Source: Thalassocella blandensis (GTDB lineage: Bacteria; Pseudomonadota; Gammaproteobacteria; Pseudomonadales; Cellvibrionaceae). From it: a stretch of 64,000 nucleotides of DNA. The notes under the pieces are model-generated. The model searched no databases. It saw only the letters and a program-made list of their open reading frames with translations, and was not told where the DNA came from. Position numbers and translations under genes: made by a program. Shown here piece by piece: positions 9,034 to 17,264 of this stretch. The stretch is taken from NCBI GenBank assembly GCA_902141825.1, contig CABFPG010000005.1, positions 1 to 64,000 of the forward strand. Reading direction: 5' to 3'. Position 1 is the stretch's first letter; each line of letters opens with the position of its first letter.

Positions 9034-11037
9034 TTATACGATAAAGGTCCCAACAATTTTGTTGAGTTCGGTCACCAATGCCTTCTCTTGCTGGACACTC
9101 TTTAAAACTTGCGCCATTTTCTCTGAGGTGTCGCCGGAAAGCTGGTGAATGGAGGCTGCACTTTTGGTGATGTCCTCCGCGGCTTTCGCTTGTTGACGTG
9201 TCTGATTATCTATTTCCGTGGATTGCAGCTTAATGTCTGTGAGAGAAGTTGTTATTTGCTGCAGTGCACCTTGTGCTTCGGAGGTTTTGCTCACACCCTG
9301 TTCGGCGTGGTGAGTGCCGGTTTTCATCACCTCCACTGCTTGATTGGCACTTTGTTGCAAATCCTCAATAATCGCTTGAATGGAGGTGGTGGATTCCTGG
9401 GTACGGGTGGCGAGGGAGCGAACCTCGTCCGCGACAACGGCGAATCCGCGACCCTGTTCGCCAGCACGGGCGGCCTCAATAGCGGCATTGAGAGCCAGTA
9501 GGTTTGTTTGCTCGGCAATACTGCGGATAACACCAAGCACTTCACCAATTTTGCTGCTGTCGTCGTTGAGCTTGTTGATCACGGTTGAGGCTTCGCTAAC
9601 GGTTCTTTCCAGAGTACTGATACTGTGAGAAGCATCATTGACAACTTCCAGGCCTTTATTGGATTGCGCATTTGCATCATCCGCAGCGCCCGATGCTGCC
9701 AGGGTGTTTTCCGCCACACTTTTAACGGAATAACTGAGTTCCTCTGCGGCGGTTGCCACCTGGTTAATGGAATCTCGCTGTTGATCCGCACTTTCTGCGC
9801 CTTCTCGGGTGAGTTCACTCATGTGTTGTGAACTTTCCGTGAGTTTTTGAATGACTTCTTTATTGGCAAATATAAGCTCGTGCAGCCCTTCAACAAATTT
9901 ATTAAATTGCCGGGTGAATTCACTGACTTCATTTTGTGCGTGTACATGAATGCGTTTAGTCAGGTCGCGATCGCCGTTGGCAACGTCATACATGGCGGAA
10001 ACTACTTGTTTGAGTGGCTTGACGATTTTTAAACTGACCAGCCAAATCACCAGTGAGGCGGTGCCGAGTATTAGCAGGGTTGTGAGAACAGCTTTCCAAA
10101 TGGCTTCATTAATCGGATCGGTGATAACCTCTTCAGAAACAAGAATCCCTGCAACCCAATCCACATATGGGCTTTGCAGGGATATGCGATGAAAAGCCGC
10201 GAGATAAGGGCGCCCCTGCCAGGTAACTTCGACAAAGCCATTATCCTGCATTTGAATAGCGGTTTTTAGATTCGCAAAATTCTGGGCTCCGCTAAGTCGT
10301 TGATCAACCTGCGCAATGTCACTATTGGGCTCAATGATTTTTTTATCAGCTGGAAACATGATTAACCGGCCATCCCGATTTAATAAAAACGGTTGGCCCT
10401 GGTCTTGAAACTTTAACTGTTGCCCTACTTCATTTTCCAAAGTTTCCAGCAGAATATCTATGCCGGCAATGCCGACAAGTTCACCTTGACTGTTGTAGAC
10501 GGTTTTTTTTATGGAAGAGACAATGGTTTTATCAACATAGTCCACTTCGGGCTGGGTGATAAACAGCTTGTCCTGTTTGACCGCTTCACCCCACCAAGGG
10601 CGTTTAGTTGCGTAATAGCTTCCATCGCCAAAGTATCGTCCGTTGGTATTGTCAAAATATTCCCCGGTAAACGCACTTGCCATAAACACCGCTTTAGTGG
10701 CGTTGTCTTGTTGAGCGAGATTTTTGAATGTCTGAAGGATTTTTGGGAATTGTGCATCCTCGGACACATCCTTTTCACGTTCACGATAGGCATCGAACCA
10801 GTCCAAAAATAAAGGCGATGCCACCATGGTGGTAACCACCTCGCCGTGTTGCTGGATAAATGTTGCTATCCTGGTTGTTTGTAATTTTAAGGCATCGCTC
10901 AAACCGGTTTGTACAGAATTGCGTGTCGCTTTCGACTCATGGGAGATGTAAACAGTGGAAACCACCAGTAGTATTACGCCAAGTGCTGCCGACATATATA
11001 TCGTCAGCTCTGTACTAATGGATTTAAATTTGAGCAC
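9034..11037 (-). CDS. Methyl-accepting chemotaxis protein with dCACHE sensor
   Basis: A 667-residue chemoreceptor. A first membrane helix at about 10-30 is followed by a large periplasmic dCACHE-type domain ([33 protein letters not shown]), a second membrane helix near 315-335 ([14 protein letters not shown]) and HAMP. The cytoplasmic signalling domain carries the hallmark hairpin tip [32 protein letters not shown]. It would bind a small ligand outside and signal through CheA/CheW. No che genes are in the window, so it is a stand-alone receptor. The ligand cannot be read from sequence; dCACHE domains often bind amino acids or organic acids. Confidence 0.95.
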   Translation of the reverse strand: MLKFKSISTELTIYMSAALGVILLVVSTVYISHESKATRNSVQTGLSDALKLQTTRIATFIQQHGEVVTTMVASPLFLDWFDAYREREKDVSEDAQFPKILQTFKNLAQQDNATKAVFMASAFTGEYFDNTNGRYFGDGSYYATKRPWWGEAVKQDKLFITQPEVDYVDKTIVSSIKKTVYNSQGELVGIAGIDILLETLENEVGQQLKFQDQGQPFLLNRDGRLIMFPADKKIIEPNSDIAQVDQRLSGAQNFANLKTAIQMQDNGFVEVTWQGRPYLAAFHRISLQSPYVDWVAGILVSEEVITDPINEAIWKAVLTTLLILGTASLVIWLVSLKIVKPLKQVVSAMYDVANGDRDLTKRIHVHAQNEVSEFTRQFNKFVEGLHELIFANKEVIQKLTESSQHMSELTREGAESADQQRDSINQVATAAEELSYSVKSVAENTLAASGAADDANAQSNKGLEVVNDASHSISTLERTVSEASTVINKLNDDSSKIGEVLGVIRSIAEQTNLLALNAAIEAARAGEQGRGFAVVADEVRSLATRTQESTTSIQAIIEDLQQSANQAVEVMKTGTHHAEQGVSKTSEAQGALQQITTSLTDIKLQSTEIDNQTRQQAKAAEDITKSAASIHQLSGDTSEKMAQVLKSVQQEKALVTELNKIVGTFIV

Positions 11038-11911
11038 AAACTACCTCAATAAACTACTGAATTGATAAACCAGGAAGGGGGACTGCATTGATGTGGACAG
11101 GCAATGGTACTGGAAGTACCAAGCTGCTACCCCTCACCGGACTTCCGCTTCTTAATATAGGTAAAGAAAAGCTATTTCACCAGTCCACCTGATAAGCTCG
11201 AATAATGAAATAAATTAAAAAATAAAATGCAAAGTGAATGAATTTATCAAATCGATGAGAAAGCGAAAAATTATGGATTTAAATCGATAAAAAATTAGTG
11301 TGTTATATCTGAAAATGGTGAAAGTGAATTAAAAGAATGAGGAATTGATCTAATTAAATCTAATGAATTACGTCGTAAATTTTAGAGTAAAAATACTCAA
11401 AATAATTATCGATATGTCTAAACGCCAAAAGAAGTGTTCCCTGTATTAGCTAATGTTTTTGCGTGGAGTTTGTTGCTGGTGCATAAATAAATTTATGCAC
11501 TTTCTTAGGTCGCAGTTCGGCTCGATATTTTTGTATAGATTATTCTGGTGTTGTAAAGTTAAACCGAGTTTATTGTTTGTCCTCAGATGAAAATACGCCA
11601 GTCAAACCCATAAAAATTTTCGCCTGAAAAAGCAGCGGATAGATAAACGCTGCGGCCAACTATATGTTTCTGAATTCAATATTGGTGTATGCTTGCGAAA
11701 GAAATTTTCTACATGTTGCAGAGAGTATTGCGGGACAGCGGTTATTCGGTCTACAGCGATTCTAAAGTGCTATCTGGTATTAAACCCATGCGTTAAATAC
11801 CAGCAAAATAAAAGCAGCAATAAAAATAAACATATAAAAAAACAATATTTTAATTAAGTCAACCAAAATACCTTTCTAAAAACGATTTCAATAACACAAG
11901 GAAAAACCGTT
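11038..11911. other. Intergenic region with a leader hairpin
   Basis: About 870 bp between divergent genes, very AT-rich from 11200 on, without a supported gene. Close to the chemoreceptor start is a perfect short hairpin, GGTACT/AGTACC at 11106-11120, within a GC-richer block (11085-11155) that would be in the chemoreceptor leader RNA. I could not match it to a known riboswitch. Confidence 0.4.
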
Positions 11912-12877
11912 GTGATGCATCTAAAAATAAAAATTATTGCTGTCGGACTATGTTTTTTGCTGCAAGGGATAAGTTATGCAGAAGCCTCGACGCCGGCTGA
12001 ACCTACAACCTCTTCTGAAAAAACTCGTGTACAAGACGCTAAGCCAATTGAAATCATGGTGCTGGGTGTCGATCATTTATATCAGCTCTACCAGCAAAGC
12101 AAAAGCTCTGATGTATTGAGTGAAAAAAAACAACGCGAACTGAAACGCTTGAGGCATGACCTTGAAAAATTTGCACCGCAACAGATCATGCTGGAAGTTG
12201 ATCAAAAAGACCAGGCGGCACTGACAAAAGAATATCAACAGTTTCTCGCGGGAAACTTAGATTTGGCCTCGTTGGAATACGGCCGAAGTGAGAGATATCA
12301 GATTGGTTTTAGAATGGGCAAAGCTTTGGGCTTGAAAGACATGTATGCCGCCGATTTTTATGAGGGGATGCCACAAATGGCTTTTGCCAAAGGTGAAAAT
12401 TTGGAAATATTTTTGAATGGCATGAAAAGATTGCAGCAAACCGTTCGCCCCTTAAGCCAACAAGTGAAGCAAGATAAAATCTCACTTTATGACTATCTGA
12501 CAGTGATGAATACTCCTGAGGCTGTGCGCTTCACTCATGGAATTATTTTTAATTTGCCTGCGTATGTGACGCATGGAGATTTTCGTGAAGAGGTGAAAGA
12601 AAAAATTGATTTTGGCAGGATCAATACAGCTTATATTGGAGCGCAATACATTGGCAGGTTTTACCAGCGTAATTTAAATATTTACTCCAATATACTCAGC
12701 GGCCAGCAACAAAGTCAGGCGCAACGGGTATTAGCTATTTTTGGCCAATTGCATGTGGGAGTGCTGCAAGAGCTGTTGCAGCATAATCCCGCATACTCTG
12801 TGGTGTCGCCGTTGCGCTATCTGGACGGACATGGCGCAGAGGCCTTAAATGCAGATTTTACGCTTTCGCAGCCTTGA
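11912..12877 (+). CDS. Secreted TraB/TIKI-superfamily protein (DUF5694-like)
   Basis: A 321-residue protein with a signal peptide (residues 1-25, VGLCFLLQGISYAEA). The core has the spaced motifs of the TraB/TIKI/ChaN-like fold: LGVDHLYQL near 52, QIMLEVDQ near 95, IGAQYIGRFYQRN near 250 and IFGQLHVGVLQELL near 285. In this superfamily such His and Glu residues form a metal or hydrolase-like site. AAGGA at 11898-11902 serves a GTG at 11912; the ATG at 11915 is equally possible. It stands alone, and its substrate is unknown. Confidence 0.78.
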   Translation: MMHLKIKIIAVGLCFLLQGISYAEASTPAEPTTSSEKTRVQDAKPIEIMVLGVDHLYQLYQQSKSSDVLSEKKQRELKRLRHDLEKFAPQQIMLEVDQKDQAALTKEYQQFLAGNLDLASLEYGRSERYQIGFRMGKALGLKDMYAADFYEGMPQMAFAKGENLEIFLNGMKRLQQTVRPLSQQVKQDKISLYDYLTVMNTPEAVRFTHGIIFNLPAYVTHGDFREEVKEKIDFGRINTAYIGAQYIGRFYQRNLNIYSNILSGQQQSQAQRVLAIFGQLHVGVLQELLQHNPAYSVVSPLRYLDGHGAEALNADFTLSQP

Positions 12878-12930
12878 TAAATCCGAGAAACGTTTATCAG
12901 CCAGCGAAAGGTAAATCTTATAAACGCCAG

Positions 12931-13677
12931 TTAGTCTGCTGCGTGAATCAGCGCTTTCGCATCCGCCCCGGCCGCAATACGCATAGGGGTATCCTGTTCA
13001 TTCGCCACTTGCCATATTGCCTGGACGACGTCATCAGTATGGGTTACAACTTCATCTTGTTGCCACTGGTCAAATACACCTTGTAAAAAAGATGCGTAGT
13101 GTTTGTTAAAGCCTTGCTGCATGCGTGCCTGGGCGTTTTCACCAAAACGCGTGGTAGGTGAACGACCGGGTAATACCAGACGTACACGAATATTGAATTG
13201 AGCCAGCTCCAGGGCGAGAGATTCTGTAAACGCATTAATCGCCGCTTTGCTTCCGGTGTAAATTGCCAGCAAGGGCAAAGATTTTAAGGTTACGCTGGAA
13301 GTGACATTGATAATAAGGCCGGCACGGCGCTCGCGAAACTGAGGGATGACCGCTTTTGTCATGGCCATGGTGCCGATGGTATTGGTTTCAAATACTGTGC
13401 GGGCAATTGCCATGGGTGTCCCTTCCACTGGGCCTAGCATACCGATGCCGGCGTTGTTCACCAAAACATCAATAGGGCCTGCCTGTTCTATTACCTGCTC
13501 AATGCTGTGTTCACTCGTGACATCCAGTGGAAGTATGGTCAGTCTGTCTGAGGAAGGAAATTGGCTGGTATCGGGGGTTCTCATCGTCGCGATGACCTTC
13601 CAATTGTTGGCGAGAAAATGCTTTGCTGTTTCAAGTCCAAATCCGGAAGAACAGCCGGTAATTAAGATCGTCTTCAC
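12931..13677 (-). CDS. Short-chain dehydrogenase/reductase
   Basis: A 248-residue classical SDR. It has the cofactor motif TGCSSGFG at 8-15, NNAG near 88-91 and the catalytic Ser with YTGSK (Tyr-x-x-x-Lys) near 155-160. This places it among NAD(P)H-dependent oxidoreductases of small molecules; the substrate is not known. It is divergent from an AraC regulator gene about 150 bp away, a common arrangement in which the AraC protein controls the SDR. Confidence 0.9.
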   Translation of the reverse strand: MKTILITGCSSGFGLETAKHFLANNWKVIATMRTPDTSQFPSSDRLTILPLDVTSEHSIEQVIEQAGPIDVLVNNAGIGMLGPVEGTPMAIARTVFETNTIGTMAMTKAVIPQFRERRAGLIINVTSSVTLKSLPLLAIYTGSKAAINAFTESLALELAQFNIRVRLVLPGRSPTTRFGENAQARMQQGFNKHYASFLQGVFDQWQQDEVVTHTDDVVQAIWQVANEQDTPMRIAAGADAKALIHAAD

Positions 13678-13829
13678 AAAACCTCCTGAAGTCTTGTTTG
13701 AAAGCCTAGGGAAATTCGACAGCCTCTTGATTGGCTGACGACAGGAGCACTATAGATTCATCTCGCGAGACTGAATATAATCTAAAGTCCACTTATTATT
13801 AGTATCAGTCCAGCTCTGAAGGGGGCCTG

Positions 13830-14738
13830 ATGTCAGATCCGTTAACCGATATTGTCTCTCTGCTGCAGCCGCAAACGCCTTATTCCAAGCTGATAACTGG
13901 TGCTGGCGCCTGGCGGGTAATACGTGAGGAGCACGGTAACCCGGTGTATTGGGTGTTATTGGAGGGCTCTTGCCGATTGACAATAAAAGGTCAGGAATCG
14001 GTACTGCTGAGTAAAGGGGATTTTGCATTGATACCGGAGTCCTTCGGATTTAGTGTAAGCAGTGTGGAACCCGATCCGGATATTCATTTACAAACTGTGC
14101 CGGTTGAGCATATTCGCGGTGAATTTCGATTGGGTGATCAAACAGGTGAGCCCAGTATTAAAATGCTGGTTGGGCATTGTGAATTTGGCTCAGCAGATGC
14201 CGCTGTGCTGGTGTCATTACTGCCGCAGCTTATTCATATTCATGGTGATGGAAGACTTGCGGCGATTGTGCAATTAGTGCGAGATGAATCTTTACAGCAG
14301 CGACCAGCGCGCGAGGCCGTGTTAGCCAAACTATTGGAAGTATTACTGATTGAGGCTTTGCGTTATACCACCAGCAATTCGACACCGACCGGCTTATTAA
14401 GAGGCTTGGCGGATGAGCGCTTGTCCATTGCTTTGCGGTTAATGCATGCCAGTACGCAACATGCCTGGACAGTGGCGGAATTAGCCAAAGAGGCGGCTTT
14501 ATCTCGTTCGGCATTTTTTGAAAGATTCAGTCGGACGTTAGGGCTGACACCAATGGAATATCTTTTAAACTGGCGCATGGCGCTGGCTAAAAATCTACTT
14601 CGAACGCGGGATTTCAAGCTGGCTGAAATTTCAGAGCGTGTTGGGTATGGATCGGCAAGCGCCTTTAGTGTGGCGTTTAGTCGTCATGTGGGTTTATCGC
14701 CCAGCCAGTATTTAGCTAATTACCACGAAGTGGAATAG
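13830..14738 (+). CDS. AraC family regulator with cupin-type N-domain
   Basis: A 302-residue protein. The N-terminal half is the cupin AraC_N (Cupin_6) type found in regulators divergent from oxidoreductases (WVLLEGSCRLTIKGQESVLLSKGDFALIP). The C-terminal ~100 residues carry the double HTH (WTVAELAKEAALSRSAFFERFSRTLGLTPMEYLLNWRM and AEISERVGYGSASAFSVAFSRHVGLSPSQY). It probably regulates the divergent SDR gene. The ligand is unknown. Confidence 0.92.
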   Translation: MSDPLTDIVSLLQPQTPYSKLITGAGAWRVIREEHGNPVYWVLLEGSCRLTIKGQESVLLSKGDFALIPESFGFSVSSVEPDPDIHLQTVPVEHIRGEFRLGDQTGEPSIKMLVGHCEFGSADAAVLVSLLPQLIHIHGDGRLAAIVQLVRDESLQQRPAREAVLAKLLEVLLIEALRYTTSNSTPTGLLRGLADERLSIALRLMHASTQHAWTVAELAKEAALSRSAFFERFSRTLGLTPMEYLLNWRMALAKNLLRTRDFKLAEISERVGYGSASAFSVAFSRHVGLSPSQYLANYHEVE

Positions 14739-15014
14739 TTAGCTTAGGCTGCGAATAAAAGTAATACCACAAAGTAGAAGTCCCACGGCTGTACCGATTG
14801 CAATGGCATCTCGCCATTGTGAGAATTGGCTGATCTTATTTTTTGCCCCGGTGGGATTGCCAAAGCCATTCATGCGTGCGGCAAAATAATAAAAATAAAA
14901 TGTTGCTAGTAAGGCGGAAAGGAATGCACCTAGATAGAAAAATTTCCATACTAAGTAGCATGCAATAACCAGAAGCATGAGGGGATAAACAAGAAAGAGC
15001 AGGGTAAATTCCAT
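14739..15014 (-). CDS. Small membrane protein, unknown
   Basis: A 91-residue protein with three hydrophobic segments (about 3-20, 28-46 and 70-88) separated by a short polar loop with NGFGNPTGAKNKISQF. Its stop codon directly abuts the AraC stop on the other strand. There is no strong ribosome site, but the hydrophobic pattern and full use of the interval argue that it is real. I do not recognise the family. Confidence 0.6.
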   Translation of the reverse strand: MEFTLLFLVYPLMLLVIACYLVWKFFYLGAFLSALLATFYFYYFAARMNGFGNPTGAKNKISQFSQWRDAIAIGTAVGLLLCGITFIRSLS

Positions 15015-15080
15015 CTATAATCTCGGACTTAAAGCGGGTGTTTTGGTAAATATCGTGATGTTATTTCATATCGTCACAAC

Positions 15081-15112
15081 TAGGGTTGCGATCGTGTAGG
15101 GTTGCGATCGTG
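15081..15112. repeat. Perfect tandem duplication of a 16-bp unit
   Basis: TAGGGTTGCGATCGTG occurs twice head to tail, at 15081-15096 and 15097-15112, with no mismatch. It contains the palindrome CGATCG. It could be a recent slippage product or a doubled binding site. Confidence 0.85.
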
Positions 15113-15150
15113 AGACCAGGCCTTCGAATGCAATTTCCAGAATGTTCTGT

Positions 15151-15254
15151 CACGAGTACAAACACACAAGCATCTCCAGTGACGAATTTTCGAGTATGAA
15201 TTTTTAATCGAGAATACGCAAGCTGGAGATTTCATGTCTCGCACTGTGTTCGTG
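15151..15254. repeat. Nested imperfect inverted repeat
   Basis: Arms occur in mirrored order. CACGA at 15151-15155 pairs with TCGTG at 15250-15254, ACACA near 15162 with TGTGT at 15245-15249, and ATCTCCAG at 15172-15179 with CTGGAGAT at 15223-15230. An inner near-match ATTTTCGA/TCGAGAAT surrounds an AT-rich loop. The whole could fold as one long bulged hairpin. It may be a mobile-repeat remnant or a structured RNA; no integron core sites were seen. Confidence 0.6.
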
Positions 15255-15343
15255 CTTGAATCCTACAGGTTACTTTCGTGTATTAATGAACGCCCATCAA
15301 TGTGTTGCTGGATTTGTTGGATACTCATTGTTTGTTGAATTTT

Positions 15344-15769
15344 CTACAGCGCTTCTTTTACATAAGACGCCCAGGGACAGAATGACCCGACAGTATCTAA
15401 CCAATAGTCCAGATCGGCTTCAACGAATGAGGGGATGCCGTCGCATAGTTCAATTGCAAATTCGGCCAACTGCCATTCATTTTGCACAAAGTGCCAGGAC
15501 CAGGGGATATTATAGCTTGCGTCTCCGGCTGCGATTGGTCCAGAAATAAATAAGTTGCGCTGATCAACTGGCAAAGATAGCTGGGTTTCCAATGTTGCGA
15601 TGACCGTGGGGTCATTTGTGGCGGCAACAAATTCCTCGGTGCCCGTATCATCTTCCTTTATGCCAAATACAAACTCACGCATGAGTGCATTATCACCCGA
15701 TTTTTTATCGTCACCGTTACATGCTGCACAGAAGATAATACACGCGATCATTGGAAAAATTTTTAACAT
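15344..15769 (-). CDS. Lipoprotein with BP74-like domain
   Basis: A 141-residue protein with a lipoprotein signal (IIFCAACNG, Cys at about 17). The rest resembles the BP74 N-terminal domain, named for a Dictyostelium calmodulin-binding protein and also seen in bacteria: EFVFGIKEDDTGTEEFVAATNDP, QRNLFISGPIAAGDASYN, PWSWHF, ELCDGIPSFVEADLDYWL and FCPWASYVK. The conserved Trp, His and Cys residues are all present. Its role in bacteria is unknown. It is likely membrane-anchored and faces the periplasm or surface. Confidence 0.78.
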   Translation of the reverse strand: MLKIFPMIACIIFCAACNGDDKKSGDNALMREFVFGIKEDDTGTEEFVAATNDPTVIATLETQLSLPVDQRNLFISGPIAAGDASYNIPWSWHFVQNEWQLAEFAIELCDGIPSFVEADLDYWLDTVGSFCPWASYVKEAL

Positions 15770-16035
15770 AAATAGTATGCCTTAACAGTTGTGTAAGAGT
15801 TTATGCGAGAGATTTTTACATAAAAGCAAATCCACAGATGTAAATTTCTGTTGATAAAACACAGTGTAGGCAAGCTGGCATTCTAACCCTTGTTTTCAGG
15901 TGAAATTAACGACGCCAGTGGTGCGCCGGTATTTGCTTCTCAGATGTGGAAACGAGTGCTTGAATCCCAATAGTTTTACGCCTAGTATTGACGTTTTTAG
16001 ATCCCCCTTCCTATGAATATCGCAAGGACCTGATA

Positions 16036-17064
16036 ATGAAAAAGACAATTTTAGCGGCAAGTTTCTCGTTAATTTCCAGCGTGAGTTTTGCCCAGCAAAA
16101 TCCGATGGTGGAAATGAGCATTTCCATGATGAAGCAAAATGGCCAATTGGAAAAACTGGCGGCCTGTACCGGAAAATCTCCTGCAAAGTTGGAGAGTGGA
16201 ATGCGTGAAGTACTTAACCTGTGTATGGCGGGGAATGACTTTAGTCAGGAGCAGGCTATGAATAACTGCATGGAAAAAAACATGCAGACAAAGCTGGGGG
16301 TGTCCAAAGCCAAATTAGAGAGCTGTAAATCTGAAGAGGAGCGTCAGGAAGGCGCCATTCACAGTCAAATGGCAAAAATTGAACAGCAGATGGCTAAAAT
16401 TACCCAAGAAGAGGAAGCGATAAATGCCAAGAGTGACCTGAGTGCTAAAGATGAAGCACGCCTGGAAATCTTAGGAGCACAATTTGCTGAACTGGAAGAA
16501 AAATTGTTTGCGCTGGAAGATAATGCAGACATGCTCGGCATGTCGGAGAAAGAAAAAGCCATGCATGAACTCCTTGAAAAAGGCGATGCGCTCAGTGCAA
16601 AAGATCGGCAAAAAATGGAGGCCTTACAACAAGCCGTTGTACAGGAAAATATGGATAAGATGGGTCGTCAAATGCAGATGTTATCCAAAGCCAGTGAAGG
16701 CACGCTCGATAGTATCACTCTGCCGATGTATAACAATAGTAATGTGCTTATGCATGTTCCTCAGGGCATGAAGATGGGGGAGGGGGTAAAAGCTTTACCT
16801 GCTGCGACGTTTTCGTCATCTGACAGTGTTGATAAAATTGCCGCCTATTATCAAAAAACTTTGCCTAATTACAAAGTGAAAAAAATGGATGATGGGCAGG
16901 TCATTATTATGGAGACAATGCCAAAAGACTTTGATGTGCTGAAGCATTTCAATGAATACGCTACGACGCCACATGTGACGATTACACCTGTAGCAGACGC
17001 GGGCGTGGGCTTACCAAAAGGGACAAAAAGCACCATCGAAATCGCCTATCGTGCTAAAAAATAA
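16036..17064 (+). CDS. Exported coiled-coil protein, unknown function
   Basis: I start at the ATG at 16036 (AAGGA 7 nt upstream). The 342-residue product has a signal peptide (MKKTILAASFSLISSVSFAQ). A Met/Cys-bearing segment follows, with Cys in LAACTGKS, NLCMAGND, NNCMEKN and ESCKSEE. Then comes a long Glu/Lys/Gln coiled coil (about 110-225) and a C-terminal folded domain with periodic strands (NVLMHVPQGMKMGEGVKALP; VDKIAAYYQKTLPNYKV). I do not recognise the family. It stands alone. Confidence 0.75.
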   Translation: MKKTILAASFSLISSVSFAQQNPMVEMSISMMKQNGQLEKLAACTGKSPAKLESGMREVLNLCMAGNDFSQEQAMNNCMEKNMQTKLGVSKAKLESCKSEEERQEGAIHSQMAKIEQQMAKITQEEEAINAKSDLSAKDEARLEILGAQFAELEEKLFALEDNADMLGMSEKEKAMHELLEKGDALSAKDRQKMEALQQAVVQENMDKMGRQMQMLSKASEGTLDSITLPMYNNSNVLMHVPQGMKMGEGVKALPAATFSSSDSVDKIAAYYQKTLPNYKVKKMDDGQVIIMETMPKDFDVLKHFNEYATTPHVTITPVADAGVGLPKGTKSTIEIAYRAKK

Positions 17065-17079
17065 AATGGATGTTTCTGG

Positions 17080-17117
17080 CTGGCAGTCATCGTGAATATC
17101 GAGTGCCAGTCTTTTCA
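17080..17117 (+). terminator. Possible weak terminator
   Basis: CTGGCA at 17080-17085 can pair with TGCCAG at 17104-17109, followed by a T-rich stretch. The loop is long, so the call is weak. It would end the exported coiled-coil gene. Confidence 0.3.
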
Positions 17118-17264
17118 GGGGAGTGGAAGCCCACTGCCCTGAATACCGCAGCCTTAACACTTCTGTCTTAACAACACTGTCCTACCATCACAGCTTTGGT
17201 AACTCTTGCTCTAGCTCCCTTACTCTCTCCCGTACTCACTTAACTTTTTTCTAATAATATTTAA

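Larger units (their letters stand above)
15015..15343. other. Intergenic region carrying repeats
   Basis: About 330 bp without a supported gene. It contains a perfect 16-bp tandem duplication and a nested inverted repeat, listed separately. It lies upstream of the small membrane protein gene and downstream of the BP74-like lipoprotein gene. Confidence 0.5.

Noticed and set aside
11085-11155. Cyclic-di-GMP (GEMM) riboswitch
   Set aside because: ACAGGCAA and a short hairpin recall it on the plus strand, but the conserved GAAA loop and the GACGCAAAGCC block are absent, and the nearest plus-strand gene is 750 bp away.
15151-15254. Integron attC site
   Set aside because: The imperfect palindrome is of similar size, but the core sites RYYYAAC and GTTRRRY were not found at the ends, and there is no integrase.
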